Source of the DNA: Pseudoalteromonas ulvae UL12
GTDB lineage: Bacteria; Pseudomonadota; Gammaproteobacteria; Enterobacterales; Alteromonadaceae
Direction: 5' to 3'
Length of the DNA stretch: 64,000 nucleotides
NCBI RefSeq assembly: GCF_014925405.1
Contig: NZ_AQHJ01000035.1
Span: forward strand, 558,001-622,000
A program made the position numbers and the translations under genes. Under the pieces are notes generated by a model. The model did not search any database. It saw nothing but the letters and a program-made list of their open reading frames with translations, and was not told where the DNA came from. Shown in pieces: positions 1 through 7,553 of this stretch. The first letter of the stretch is position 1, and each line of letters starts with the position of its first letter.

Positions 1-134
1 TCTAATAAGCTGAATAAATCTTCTAGCTGCTCTAACTCATTATTTTGATACAAGGTATTACAAAAAATCGGAAAGCCAAGGGAATCGAGGGTTGAAATTA
101 TTTTTTGATTGATTAAAAAGTCCATCGTTTGCAT
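1..134 (-). CDS. Partial unknown protein, N-terminus only
   Basis: On the minus strand an ATG at 134 opens 44 codons without a stop and runs off the window edge, so only the N-terminus is visible. It begins MQTMDFLINQKII and continues through LDSLGFPIFCN to an acidic stretch ending near QLEDLFSLL. An AAGGA ribosome-binding site lies about ten bases upstream of the ATG, which supports a real start. That site sits in the 3' arm of a perfect hairpin (144-166). I do not recognise the family from 44 residues; no signal peptide or membrane segment is seen. The next gene (MATE) is divergent. Confidence 0.6.
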   Translation of the reverse strand, partial: MQTMDFLINQKIISTLDSLGFPIFCNTLYQNNELEQLEDLFSLL

Positions 135-143
135 CTGAGTGAC

Positions 144-166
144 ATCCTTATTGAGCGAATAAGGAT
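144..166 (-). promoter_or_regulatory. Hairpin covering the ribosome-binding site of the partial gene
   Basis: A perfect 9-bp inverted repeat, ATCCTTATT and AATAAGGAT with a 5-base loop, lies just upstream of the ATG at 134. Read on the minus strand, the 3' arm contains the AAGGA Shine-Dalgarno element. In the mRNA the ribosome-binding site would therefore be base-paired. It could act as a simple translational switch or, as DNA, as an operator for a dimeric repressor. The repeat is seen; the function is inferred. Confidence 0.5.
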
Positions 167-236
167 ATTAAAACTGCAAATTGTGCAGCAAATATGGATT
201 AGGGAAATTTTTTAGTTCTTTAGTATGGGGTTTAAA

Positions 237-264
237 AAGTCGGTGACAGTTAAGTCACCGACTT
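237..264 (-). terminator. Strong hairpin with a minus-strand T-run
   Basis: AAGTCGGTGAC and GTCACCGACTT form a perfect 11-bp stem around a 6-base loop. On the minus strand the stem is followed by a run of T, giving the form of a Rho-independent terminator for leftward transcription. No gene on its right is transcribed leftward, so it would end a short leader RNA ahead of the gene starting at 134, or a small RNA. A candidate minus-strand -10 (TATACT) lies near 290. The rest of 135-431 holds no other structure I can name. Confidence 0.55.
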
Positions 265-431
265 GTGAACATCAACAATTGTATAAGGGAAAGTATACAT
301 CCAAATGGACGAAATCATTCTAAGTGATTGAAACTGAATCAAACCTTAATAATTTTTTAAAGATAAGGTTAGTCATAAGAGTCGGTATTTGTTAAATTGC
401 GCAACTCAATAATATTTCTGCGACCCAATTC

Positions 432-1805
432 ATGAATGACTTAACCCAAGGCTCGATACCCAAGCATTTAATCACTATGGCAGTGCCGGTGATGATTGGA
501 ATGCTGATCCAAACGCTTTATTTTTTAGTTGATTTATATTTTGTAGGTCAACTTGGAGATAGCGCTTTGGCTGGACTCAGTTTGGCGGGTAATGCGATGT
601 TTTTGATTTTTGCGCTGACACAAATTCTTAATGTCGGCACGATGGCGCTGATTTCTCATGCGGTGGGACGCAAAGATAATGCCGACGCGAATGCTATTTT
701 TAATCAAAGTATGATGCTTGCGAGTCTCTGTGCTTTGGTAGTCATGGTGATTGGTTATCTGGGTGCACCATTTTATTTAATGACTTTAACTTCTGATCCG
801 CAAACGTTGGCGGCTGGGCTTGACTATTTATATTGGTTTTTACCGGGAATGGCTTTGCAGTTTCCTTTGGTTGCGGTGAGTGCCGCATTGCGAGGTACTG
901 GGATTGTAAAACCGACCATGTTGGTGCAAACGCTGTCAATTATTATCAATATTATCCTCTCACCAATTTTGATTGCAGGGTGGGGAAGTGGTGTTGCGAT
1001 GGGGGTTGCAGGTGCAGGTTTGGCAAGTTCTATATCGGTCGTTGCTGCTGTAGTGATGTTGTGCGTTTATTTTGTGAGAACTGAAAAGTTTATCTCGTTG
1101 CTGTGGCCTCTTTGGCGTTTTAATAAACAAATTGTGAAGCGTTTACTGGCGATTGGTTTACCTGCGGGCGGTGAGTTTTTCTTAATGTTTGCTTATATGG
1201 CATTGATATATTGGTTGATCCAAGGCTTTGGTGCAGATGCACAGGCTGGCTTTGGTCTGGGATCTCGTATTATGCAGTCTTTGTTTTTACCGGCAATGGC
1301 TATTGCGTTTGCAGCTCCTGCCGTAGCGGGGCAGAATTTCGGTGCACAGCACTTTGATCGTGTTCGCGACACATTTTTTTGGTCATCAGTCCTAACTTGC
1401 AGCCTGATGGCTGTGCTCACGTTGGTGTGTTTTAGTATCCCAGCAGGGTTGGTGCAAGGTTTCTCAGGCGATGCTCAGGTCATTGCTGTGGCCGCCACCT
1501 TTTTAAGTATTATTTGTTTAAACTTTATTCCAAGTGGAATCGTCTTTACGTGTTCGGGCATGTTTCAAGCGCTTGGTAATACCCTACCTGGGCTTTACAG
1601 CACGGCGGCGAGGATCAGTCTGTTTACTGTTGTGGCCATTGGTTTAACGTCGCAAGGCGAGTTTACTCTTGCACAAGTGTGGTATGTATCTGCTGGATCT
1701 GTGATTTTTCAAGCGTTAATCAGTTATGTGCTGTTAAAAAGACAGTTTAAACAGCACTTACCGCGTACGCTTTCAGAAACTGCATCGACGTTAAGTGCTC
1801 ACTAA
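432..1805 (+). CDS. MATE family multidrug/cation exporter
   Basis: A 457-residue inner-membrane protein with about twelve hydrophobic segments in two similar halves, the usual size for the multidrug and toxic compound extrusion family. The N-terminus carries the DinF/NorM-like signature TQGSIPKHLI and then FVGQLGDSALAGL. These transporters expel organic cations, dyes or metabolites in exchange for Na+ or H+. The ATG at 432 has no convincing Shine-Dalgarno; a weak promoter (TTGTTA at 389-394, TAATAT at 410-415, spacer 15) lies close upstream. The gene appears monocistronic, with about 170 bases before the next gene. The substrate cannot be told from sequence. Confidence 0.9.
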   Translation: MNDLTQGSIPKHLITMAVPVMIGMLIQTLYFLVDLYFVGQLGDSALAGLSLAGNAMFLIFALTQILNVGTMALISHAVGRKDNADANAIFNQSMMLASLCALVVMVIGYLGAPFYLMTLTSDPQTLAAGLDYLYWFLPGMALQFPLVAVSAALRGTGIVKPTMLVQTLSIIINIILSPILIAGWGSGVAMGVAGAGLASSISVVAAVVMLCVYFVRTEKFISLLWPLWRFNKQIVKRLLAIGLPAGGEFFLMFAYMALIYWLIQGFGADAQAGFGLGSRIMQSLFLPAMAIAFAAPAVAGQNFGAQHFDRVRDTFFWSSVLTCSLMAVLTLVCFSIPAGLVQGFSGDAQVIAVAATFLSIICLNFIPSGIVFTCSGMFQALGNTLPGLYSTAARISLFTVVAIGLTSQGEFTLAQVWYVSAGSVIFQALISYVLLKRQFKQHLPRTLSETASTLSAH

Positions 1806-1858
1806 CATTTTGATATCCAAATACTAATATTGAGAAATGAGCTTTGTTGTTAGCTGTT

Positions 1859-1876
1859 TGTAAAAGTATTATTACA
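1859..1876 (+). promoter_or_regulatory. TyrR-box-like operator upstream of the tyrosine transporter
   Basis: TGTAAA, six bases, ATTACA matches the published TyrR box TGTAAA-N6-TTTACA with one mismatch. It lies about 100 bases upstream of an aromatic amino acid transporter gene, the class TyrR controls in Escherichia coli (tyrP, mtr, aroP). It is nested in a longer inverted repeat, CTTTGTTGT (1842-1850) and ACAACAAAG (1874-1882). The site is seen; regulation by TyrR is inferred. Confidence 0.5.
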
Positions 1877-1920
1877 ACAAAGTGTGGTGATTTAACTTAA
1901 TTTACTTTATTTTTTTGAGC

Positions 1921-1948
1921 TTTACGTTTACGTTGACCGCTCTATTTA
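1921..1948 (+). promoter_or_regulatory. Candidate sigma-70 promoter of the tyrosine transporter gene
   Basis: TTTACG (1921-1926) and TATTTA (1943-1948) are separated by 16 bases and would start transcription about 20 bases before the GTG start. The match is moderate. The TyrR-like box lies about 45 bases upstream of the -35 element. Confidence 0.3.
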
Positions 1949-1975
1949 GTCGTATGTTGTAACAAGGCGTATTGT

Positions 1976-3181
1976 GTGAGTAAGAATAAAACGATTGGCA
2001 GTATGCTAATTATTGCGGGAACCACGATTGGTGCAGGCATGCTGGCGTTACCTATCGCCTCAGCAGGACTGGGATTTTCGACCTCAATAGTGGTTATTTT
2101 AGCCACTTGGTTATTAATGACGTACACAGCGTTGTTAATGATTGAAGTGCACCAACACGCTGAAGTGGACGCCACTTTAAATACCTTAGCAAAACAGTTA
2201 TTGGGTCGTCGCGGGCAAGTACTTGCTAATTTTGCGATGATTTTTCTATTTTATGCATTATGCGCTGCGTATATCACAGGCGGTGGCTCGCAATTACAGG
2301 GAAATCTCAACAATTGGTTTTCGTGGCAATTGGCACCGCAAGTGGGGGCGATTGGTTTTGCTCTCCTATTTGGCTTTATTATTACGCTTGGCACCGGCAC
2401 AGTCGATAAAGTGAATCGCGTGTTATTTAGCATTAAAATTGTGGTGTTAATTGCGATGTTTTATATGCTAACGCCTCATGTCAAAATGCAGCATTTACTC
2501 GAACTACCTGTTGAGCAAGGGCTTATTTTATCAGCTCTTCCTGTGGTGTTTACTTCGTTTGGTTTTCATGGCTCTATCCCCTCGGTGGTCAAATACGTTG
2601 GCAAAGATGTCAAAGTGTTGCGTAAAGTCATGATCACTGGAGCGGCTTTGCCTTTGTGTATTTATCTTGTTTGGCAAATTGTTAGCCAAGGGATGATGAG
2701 TCAGAATCAATTGTTAGACAGTGAAGGGCTAGCTGGCTTTATTGGCGCAGTATCGACATTAGTGAACAACCCTGCAATCAGCCAAGCAGTCACTATTTTT
2801 GCAGATTTAGCATTGGCAACGTCCTTTTTAGGTGTGAGCTTGGGTTTGTTTGACTTTTTTAGTGACACCCTGAAAAAATCAAATAGCAAACAAGACAGAT
2901 TATTAACGGCGAGTGTGACTTTTTTACCCCCATTGGGCTTTGCGTTATTTTATCCGCAAGGATTTATCATGGCATTAGGTTACGCAGCTATTGCTTTGGT
3001 GGTGTTGGCTATTTTCTTGCCTGTTGCGATGGTGTGGAAGCAAAGACGATGTTCGAGTACACCGGATGGTTACCAAGTCATCGGCGGGACGCCTGCTTTA
3101 GCGTTTGTCGCAGTGATGGGAGTGTTAATCATTAGTGCGCAAGGATTACAGATGTTAGGTGTCATCCCCGCGGTAGGCTAA
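1976..3181 (+). CDS. Aromatic amino acid (tyrosine-type) transporter, HAAAP family
   Basis: A 401-residue protein with eleven or so membrane segments, resembling TyrP/Mtr of the hydroxy/aromatic amino acid permease family, which import tyrosine or tryptophan with H+ or Na+. The start shows the family motif IIAGTTIGAGMLALPIA in the first membrane segment. A GTG start at 1976 is preceded by AAGG at good spacing. A TyrR-like box upstream fits an aromatic amino acid substrate and slightly favours tyrosine. A hairpin downstream (3189-3215) separates it from the convergent pqiC. The choice between tyrosine and tryptophan is inference. Confidence 0.88.
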   Translation: MSKNKTIGSMLIIAGTTIGAGMLALPIASAGLGFSTSIVVILATWLLMTYTALLMIEVHQHAEVDATLNTLAKQLLGRRGQVLANFAMIFLFYALCAAYITGGGSQLQGNLNNWFSWQLAPQVGAIGFALLFGFIITLGTGTVDKVNRVLFSIKIVVLIAMFYMLTPHVKMQHLLELPVEQGLILSALPVVFTSFGFHGSIPSVVKYVGKDVKVLRKVMITGAALPLCIYLVWQIVSQGMMSQNQLLDSEGLAGFIGAVSTLVNNPAISQAVTIFADLALATSFLGVSLGLFDFFSDTLKKSNSKQDRLLTASVTFLPPLGFALFYPQGFIMALGYAAIALVVLAIFLPVAMVWKQRRCSSTPDGYQVIGGTPALAFVAVMGVLIISAQGLQMLGVIPAVG

Positions 3182-3188
3182 TCAATTT

Positions 3189-3215
3189 GGCAAGTGAGCG
3201 CATTGTTTACTTGCC
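3189..3215 (+). terminator. Terminator after the transporter gene
   Basis: GGCAAGT and ACTTGCC form a 7-bp stem around a 13-base loop and are followed by GCTTTT on the plus strand. It lies between two convergent genes whose stops are 38 bases apart, so it may also slow leftward transcription. Confidence 0.5.
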
Positions 3216-3219
3216 GCTT

Positions 3220-3852
3220 TTAATTGTTGTGAATGATGTGCTGCTCGAATTCTTTTGCACTTTGCAGTACAACTTGTTGCCAAGCTTGTTCAAGAGCTTG
3301 AACTAAGCCGCTATACCCGTCTTGTGTTAAATCGACCGAGACGTTGAAATATTGATTCAGTAGTACCACATTGGCTAAGCCATTGTTGAATTTAATAATT
3401 CGCCATAACCCTGAAATTTCTGCATTGTGTGTGAGGCCACCATTGAACTCAGTGAGTTCCCATTGCAATTCATAATGATGTTGTTGGTTTGAATAGGGCA
3501 ATGCAGAGCGCTTTTTACTGACAAACACATCTGGTAAGGCTGCAATTAATTGCTGCTCGGCACTATTTAACAACATGCCATCTAAAGGTTGATCCCACAA
3601 ATGCGCGCGAGCACTGCGCATTTGGTTAGCGGAATGTTTCATGGCAATGCCACGATTACTGATCGCACCAAAGAGTATTGGATCTGCAAGGACTAAAGCT
3701 GTGGATGCAGGCGCAACAATGGGTTGATTGATCGGCAGGTTTTGAGCAAATTGGTAATATTCGATTTCTGACGAAGGTGAGCTGCAGCCACTTAGTAATA
3801 GCCCGCTGCAAAGAGTGAACAGTAAGTGACGCATAAAACGATGAGCAATCAT
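3220..3852 (-). CDS. pqiC: PqiC, outer-membrane lipoprotein of the Pqi MCE system
   Basis: A 210-residue protein of the ABC-type transport auxiliary lipoprotein family. The N-terminus has a lipoprotein signal peptide with lipobox LLSGC, so the mature protein is a lipid-anchored periplasmic protein. In E. coli PqiC sits in the outer membrane and contacts the PqiB tube. Its ATG overlaps the stop of pqiB in an ATGA arrangement, so translation is coupled. Position as third gene of pqiABC supports the name more than sequence identity does, since this family is poorly conserved. Confidence 0.85.
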   Translation of the reverse strand: MIAHRFMRHLLFTLCSGLLLSGCSSPSSEIEYYQFAQNLPINQPIVAPASTALVLADPILFGAISNRGIAMKHSANQMRSARAHLWDQPLDGMLLNSAEQQLIAALPDVFVSKKRSALPYSNQQHHYELQWELTEFNGGLTHNAEISGLWRIIKFNNGLANVVLLNQYFNVSVDLTQDGYSGLVQALEQAWQQVVLQSAKEFEQHIIHNN

Positions 3853-5507
3853 TGCTTACTCCTTGGTTGTAGGTCTTCGGGGGCATTTTTATCAAAAATC
3901 AGCATATTCGGTTGCTCGTTCAGTGACTGGGTGAGAGGCTGAAGTTGTTCAGTCAATTTCTTTAATTCTTCAATGGTGCTATTCAAATCGTGATACATAG
4001 GCGAACCTTGTTGGTAATCGGCCATTGTTTTAGCAAATTGCTTCATGGTGAGATCAAATTGAGTCATAGAAGTCGACACTTTATCTAGGCTGGTGGCAAA
4101 TTCAGCAGGAATACTTTGGGTTTGCTGAGTGTTGATAAAAGCGCGCATATCGGTTGCCAGTTGTTGATATTCATTCATGGCACTATTGAGTTGGATAAGT
4201 GATTGCTCAACATTGAGTTTATTAATTTTTGCTAATGTTTCTGACACTTGATTCGTTAGCACTGATAAGCCACTTGAAACACTCGGAAATACTTGATAAT
4301 TACCTAGGTTTCTCACTTGATAAGGATCTGGATCAGGATAGAAATCTAAATCTACATACACAGCACCTGTTAAGAGGTTGCCTGGTTTTAAAGATGCTCT
4401 GAGGCCTCGTTCTATCCATAGCTGCGCATTATTTTGCCAGAAATCTTTGGCGACTTTTGCTTGGTGATAGATACGACGATATTCAATTTTTATCATCACA
4501 GGGACTGCAGTATTATCTGACATGAAATGAGCAGGCGTGCCATCTACGACTAAGATTGCCGGAGTTTCTACAACAGTACCGACTCGGGTACCGCGATATT
4601 CAACAGGTGCCCCGACTTTTAGTCCACGAATCGATTGCTCAAACTCAATGATGTAATAATCATGCTCAAAATAGCGTTGCTCTAACGCGGTTTTGTAATC
4701 TTGACTGAGTGAATAAATATGGCCGTCTTTAACGATTTCTCCGGGCTTTTCGCGTTCTGGCACTGCAAATGAAATCCCACCGTTGAGCATGGTACTTAAC
4801 GAACCGGTTTTAATGCTGATCCCATCAGCATTTAAATCTACCTCGAGACCTGAATGTATCCAAAACACACTATTGAGGGTGGCTAAATTTTGATAAGGGG
4901 CTCTTAAAAAGACACCATAACGCATGGTTTGTTCTTGCCAATCAAATGTAGCGGTTTCAACTTGGCCCACTTTATAGCCTTTATAAAAAACACTGCTGCC
5001 CACATCAATGACTTCTGCATCTCGGCTAAGCAATTTAATGCGGCCGCCTTCAATATCATTAGCAATTAATGGGGGATCTTCGAGCAGTTTGAAATGGTGC
5101 GAAGTGAACTCACTTTCTCCGGGTAAGAACTCAATATACACCCCAGATAAGAGCGTGGTCATTCCAGTAATGCCCGTTTCGTCAATGCGGGGCTTCACTA
5201 ACCATAATTTTGCATCTTCATTGAGTAAATGGACGTAATTTTTATCAATTTCAGCCCGTGCGATGACACCTTTTTGATCGTCAGAAAGGCGAGTGTGACT
5301 AATGATACCAACCTTTACACTGCGGACTTTTATCTCTGTTTTACCATTGGTGATCCCTTCTGCGGAAGGCATTTTAATGAAAATTGTTTCACCTTGGTCC
5401 ACCTGATATTTGTATAACATCCATATGCCAATAAACACAGTGACAAGGGGTAAAAGCCAAACGAATGAAAAACGTTCTGTTTGTTTAATTTCAGCTGATT
5501 GGGTCAT
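3849..5507 (-). CDS. pqiB: PqiB, MCE-domain lipid-transport protein
   Basis: A 552-residue protein with one N-terminal membrane anchor (about residues 13-32) and the rest in the periplasm. Three MCE/MlaD domains follow, at about residues 40-140, 155-250 and 285-395; the first opens with IFIKMPSAEGI and the third with RGLKVGAPVEYRGTRVG. A C-terminal helical region (about 420-530) is rich in Q, L and T. In E. coli, PqiB hexamers stack into a syringe-like tube spanning the periplasm and are thought to move phospholipids. It overlaps pqiA by 17 bases and pqiC by 4, so all three are one operon. Confidence 0.93.
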   Translation of the reverse strand: MTQSAEIKQTERFSFVWLLPLVTVFIGIWMLYKYQVDQGETIFIKMPSAEGITNGKTEIKVRSVKVGIISHTRLSDDQKGVIARAEIDKNYVHLLNEDAKLWLVKPRIDETGITGMTTLLSGVYIEFLPGESEFTSHHFKLLEDPPLIANDIEGGRIKLLSRDAEVIDVGSSVFYKGYKVGQVETATFDWQEQTMRYGVFLRAPYQNLATLNSVFWIHSGLEVDLNADGISIKTGSLSTMLNGGISFAVPEREKPGEIVKDGHIYSLSQDYKTALEQRYFEHDYYIIEFEQSIRGLKVGAPVEYRGTRVGTVVETPAILVVDGTPAHFMSDNTAVPVMIKIEYRRIYHQAKVAKDFWQNNAQLWIERGLRASLKPGNLLTGAVYVDLDFYPDPDPYQVRNLGNYQVFPSVSSGLSVLTNQVSETLAKINKLNVEQSLIQLNSAMNEYQQLATDMRAFINTQQTQSIPAEFATSLDKVSTSMTQFDLTMKQFAKTMADYQQGSPMYHDLNSTIEELKKLTEQLQPLTQSLNEQPNMLIFDKNAPEDLQPRSKQ

Positions 5508-6723
5508 TGCGTTCCTTTGTTTGCGAATCCCATATTAAACGAGGATCAAATGCATGCGCTGCAAGCATTGATGTGATCACCATGGCACAAAAGAATAATG
5601 CACCACTGCCAGGTGTGATTGACATTAAATTGCCTAATTGAACCAGCGCAACCAAAATAATGACCACAAACACATCCAACATTGACCATTTGCCTATGAA
5701 TTCCGTCACTTGATACAGCCTAGTGGCTTGTTTGTGGTTATAGTGCTCTCGGTAAGAGACATGAAAACATAAGCTGGCTAAAACAATCATTTTTGCAATT
5801 GGGACTATAACACTTGCGATGAAAATGATGATAGCAATTGGATATGATTCTATTTTCCACAAAATAATAATGCCACCGATTATGGTGGATGGCTCGTCTT
5901 GACCCAACACGACAGTGTGCATAATCGGAAAAAAGTTCGCTGGAATATACAGTAATAATGAGGTCAGTAGAAAGGCCATCACTCGTTGTATTGATTGAGG
6001 ATTACGAAAATGCATTTTACTGTGGCAGCGAGGGCAAATACTGAGTGAGCTCAGTTGCTGGCAAACATGGCATGCTTTGAGTTGTTGATCAATGGCTCTG
6101 GGGACGTTAATTGCTGAAATGGGGGTTGATGCCTCTATTTGTTGCCACAAGAGTGGGTAGTTGACTCTGCGCAGACACGCTAAATATAAAATGACAAAAA
6201 GACAAAATGACCAAAAACTCAAGCCAAAACTGATTTGCGCCATTGCCATGATTTTGACCATGCTGATCAGCACACCAATCAAAAAAATCTCTGACATCAC
6301 CCAAGGTACTAGGGTGATATTTGTTTTTAATATCCGGCGGCTATACGATTTTGGCAGAGCCTGCAACAATCCCATATGCATCAGGATATGGCTTATTAAC
6401 ACAAATAATGGCAGCAAAATGATGCATAAATCAAGCAAGGCTCCCAATAACGGTGTGTGGTAATTGAATAAAATTTTTGCAGCATCGAGCAGGGTAATGG
6501 TTTGAGTGAGCCCTTGATTACTAAAAGAGATAAATGGATAAAACAAAGAACTTAACAGCATGATTAATGCACTGAGCGCAAACGCTATCACTGTAGTATT
6601 TTGGTGAAAATTACCACGTGATACTTGATAGCCACAATGGGGGCAATGAGCACGTTGATTGACAGACAGCGGGGCCAATTCAATTAATAAATCACATTGT
6701 GGACAAGCAATTTGCTGTTCCAT
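5491..6723 (-). CDS. pqiA: PqiA, inner-membrane partner of PqiB
   Basis: A 410-residue integral membrane protein made of two homologous halves, each with a zinc-ribbon-like CxxC pair followed by about four membrane segments. The first half has CPQC at residues 7-10 and CPHC at 27-30; the second has CHVC and CPRC near 218-235. PqiA is the inner-membrane component of the Pqi envelope lipid-transport system, named for paraquat induction in E. coli. No SoxS-type site was identified here. The gene leads the pqiABC operon and has its own candidate promoter. Confidence 0.93.
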   Translation of the reverse strand: MEQQIACPQCDLLIELAPLSVNQRAHCPHCGYQVSRGNFHQNTTVIAFALSALIMLLSSLFYPFISFSNQGLTQTITLLDAAKILFNYHTPLLGALLDLCIILLPLFVLISHILMHMGLLQALPKSYSRRILKTNITLVPWVMSEIFLIGVLISMVKIMAMAQISFGLSFWSFCLFVILYLACLRRVNYPLLWQQIEASTPISAINVPRAIDQQLKACHVCQQLSSLSICPRCHSKMHFRNPQSIQRVMAFLLTSLLLYIPANFFPIMHTVVLGQDEPSTIIGGIIILWKIESYPIAIIIFIASVIVPIAKMIVLASLCFHVSYREHYNHKQATRLYQVTEFIGKWSMLDVFVVIILVALVQLGNLMSITPGSGALFFCAMVITSMLAAHAFDPRLIWDSQTKERNDPIS

Positions 6724-6766
6724 AGCTACTTACGCTAATTACGAAGGTCTTAATTTTGCGCGACTT

Positions 6767-6795
6767 ACTTTAATTTATCAAACTGTTAGTGACAA
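6767..6795 (-). promoter_or_regulatory. Candidate promoter of pqiABC
   Basis: On the minus strand TTGTCA (-35) and TAAAGT (-10) are separated by 17 bases and lie about 45 bases upstream of the pqiA ATG. Five of six and four of six positions match the sigma-70 consensus. It sits in the gap after the unknown gene at 6828-7307, suggesting the operon starts at pqiA. Confidence 0.4.
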
Positions 6796-6827
6796 AACCT
6801 TTTAACAATGGGCAAATTTTTAGAAGT

Positions 6828-7307
6828 TTAACGTAAAAAATGGGAGATCCGCTTGAGTAAGCGCGATGAACGCGATGATTCTTTACATTCAAAACTGGCT
6901 CGCTTAGTGACATGCAGCTGAGCTGTTTGGTTTTTTAATAGTAAAATTTTATTGTTGCGTTGCCAAAGTTGCTGAATGACATACTCGCCACTGATCCCTT
7001 GACCACTTAAAGTGATATCGACATATTTTAGATTAACATCGCCAAGTGTTAAGCGCACTTCACCATGAAATTGCGCTTTACGATCCTCTAGAGCGTTCGC
7101 GCTGATGATCACCACGTCTCCTGGCATTGCGTCATCAGACAATAAGAAATGAAATACAAACTGGTTAGCTTGATCAACGTGATAGCTTTTACGCTGGTAA
7201 TCAAGAGTCAGCAAAAATGGGTCGTCTTTTTGGCAGTCAAATGCTTTGCCCTGACAATGGGCCACTGCAGGTAAATGTTGTTCTGAAAAACCAATATAAC
7301 GAGTCAC
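6828..7307 (-). CDS. Hypothetical cytoplasmic protein, 159 residues
   Basis: I do not recognise this protein. It has no signal peptide or membrane segment. The central part (about residues 45-110) alternates polar and hydrophobic residues as in a beta-sandwich, including VFHFLLSDDAMPGDVVIIS. The C-terminus is basic and serine-rich (SSRSSRLLKRISHFLR). It contains three cysteines, two of them near the N-terminus. It lies upstream of pqiA in the same direction, with a 104-base gap containing the pqi promoter, so it is probably a separate unit. The ATG at 7307 is the only good start. Confidence 0.65.
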   Translation of the reverse strand: MTRYIGFSEQHLPAVAHCQGKAFDCQKDDPFLLTLDYQRKSYHVDQANQFVFHFLLSDDAMPGDVVIISANALEDRKAQFHGEVRLTLGDVNLKYVDITLSGQGISGEYVIQQLWQRNNKILLLKNQTAQLHVTKRASFECKESSRSSRLLKRISHFLR

Positions 7308-7349
7308 TGTTTTGCCTATGTGTGTGAGAGTGTATTTTCTATACTGATT

Positions 7350-7384
7350 ATTGTCATTTATTCATGTTACATGATTATGACAAT
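7350..7384. promoter_or_regulatory. Nested inverted repeat between divergent genes
   Basis: ATTGTCAT (7350-7357) and ATGACAAT (7377-7384) form perfect 8-bp arms, and between them CATG occurs twice around TTA. It lies 43 bases upstream of the minus-strand gene and about 170 bases upstream of the plus-strand dehydrogenase, a typical operator position. No regulator gene is adjacent. Confidence 0.35.
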
Positions 7385-7553
7385 CTGGTTTGTTTGTAAA
7401 ATAATCTCACCATACAGACCATTTTGAGATACATTGACTCAGGCATGATTCTTTTAGATGCGATTGAATAATCATCTTGCACATACAGTTTATATATTGA
7501 GATGGTATTGTTCATCGCAGTATAAATAACAACCCCTATTTAACAGGCTTTCT

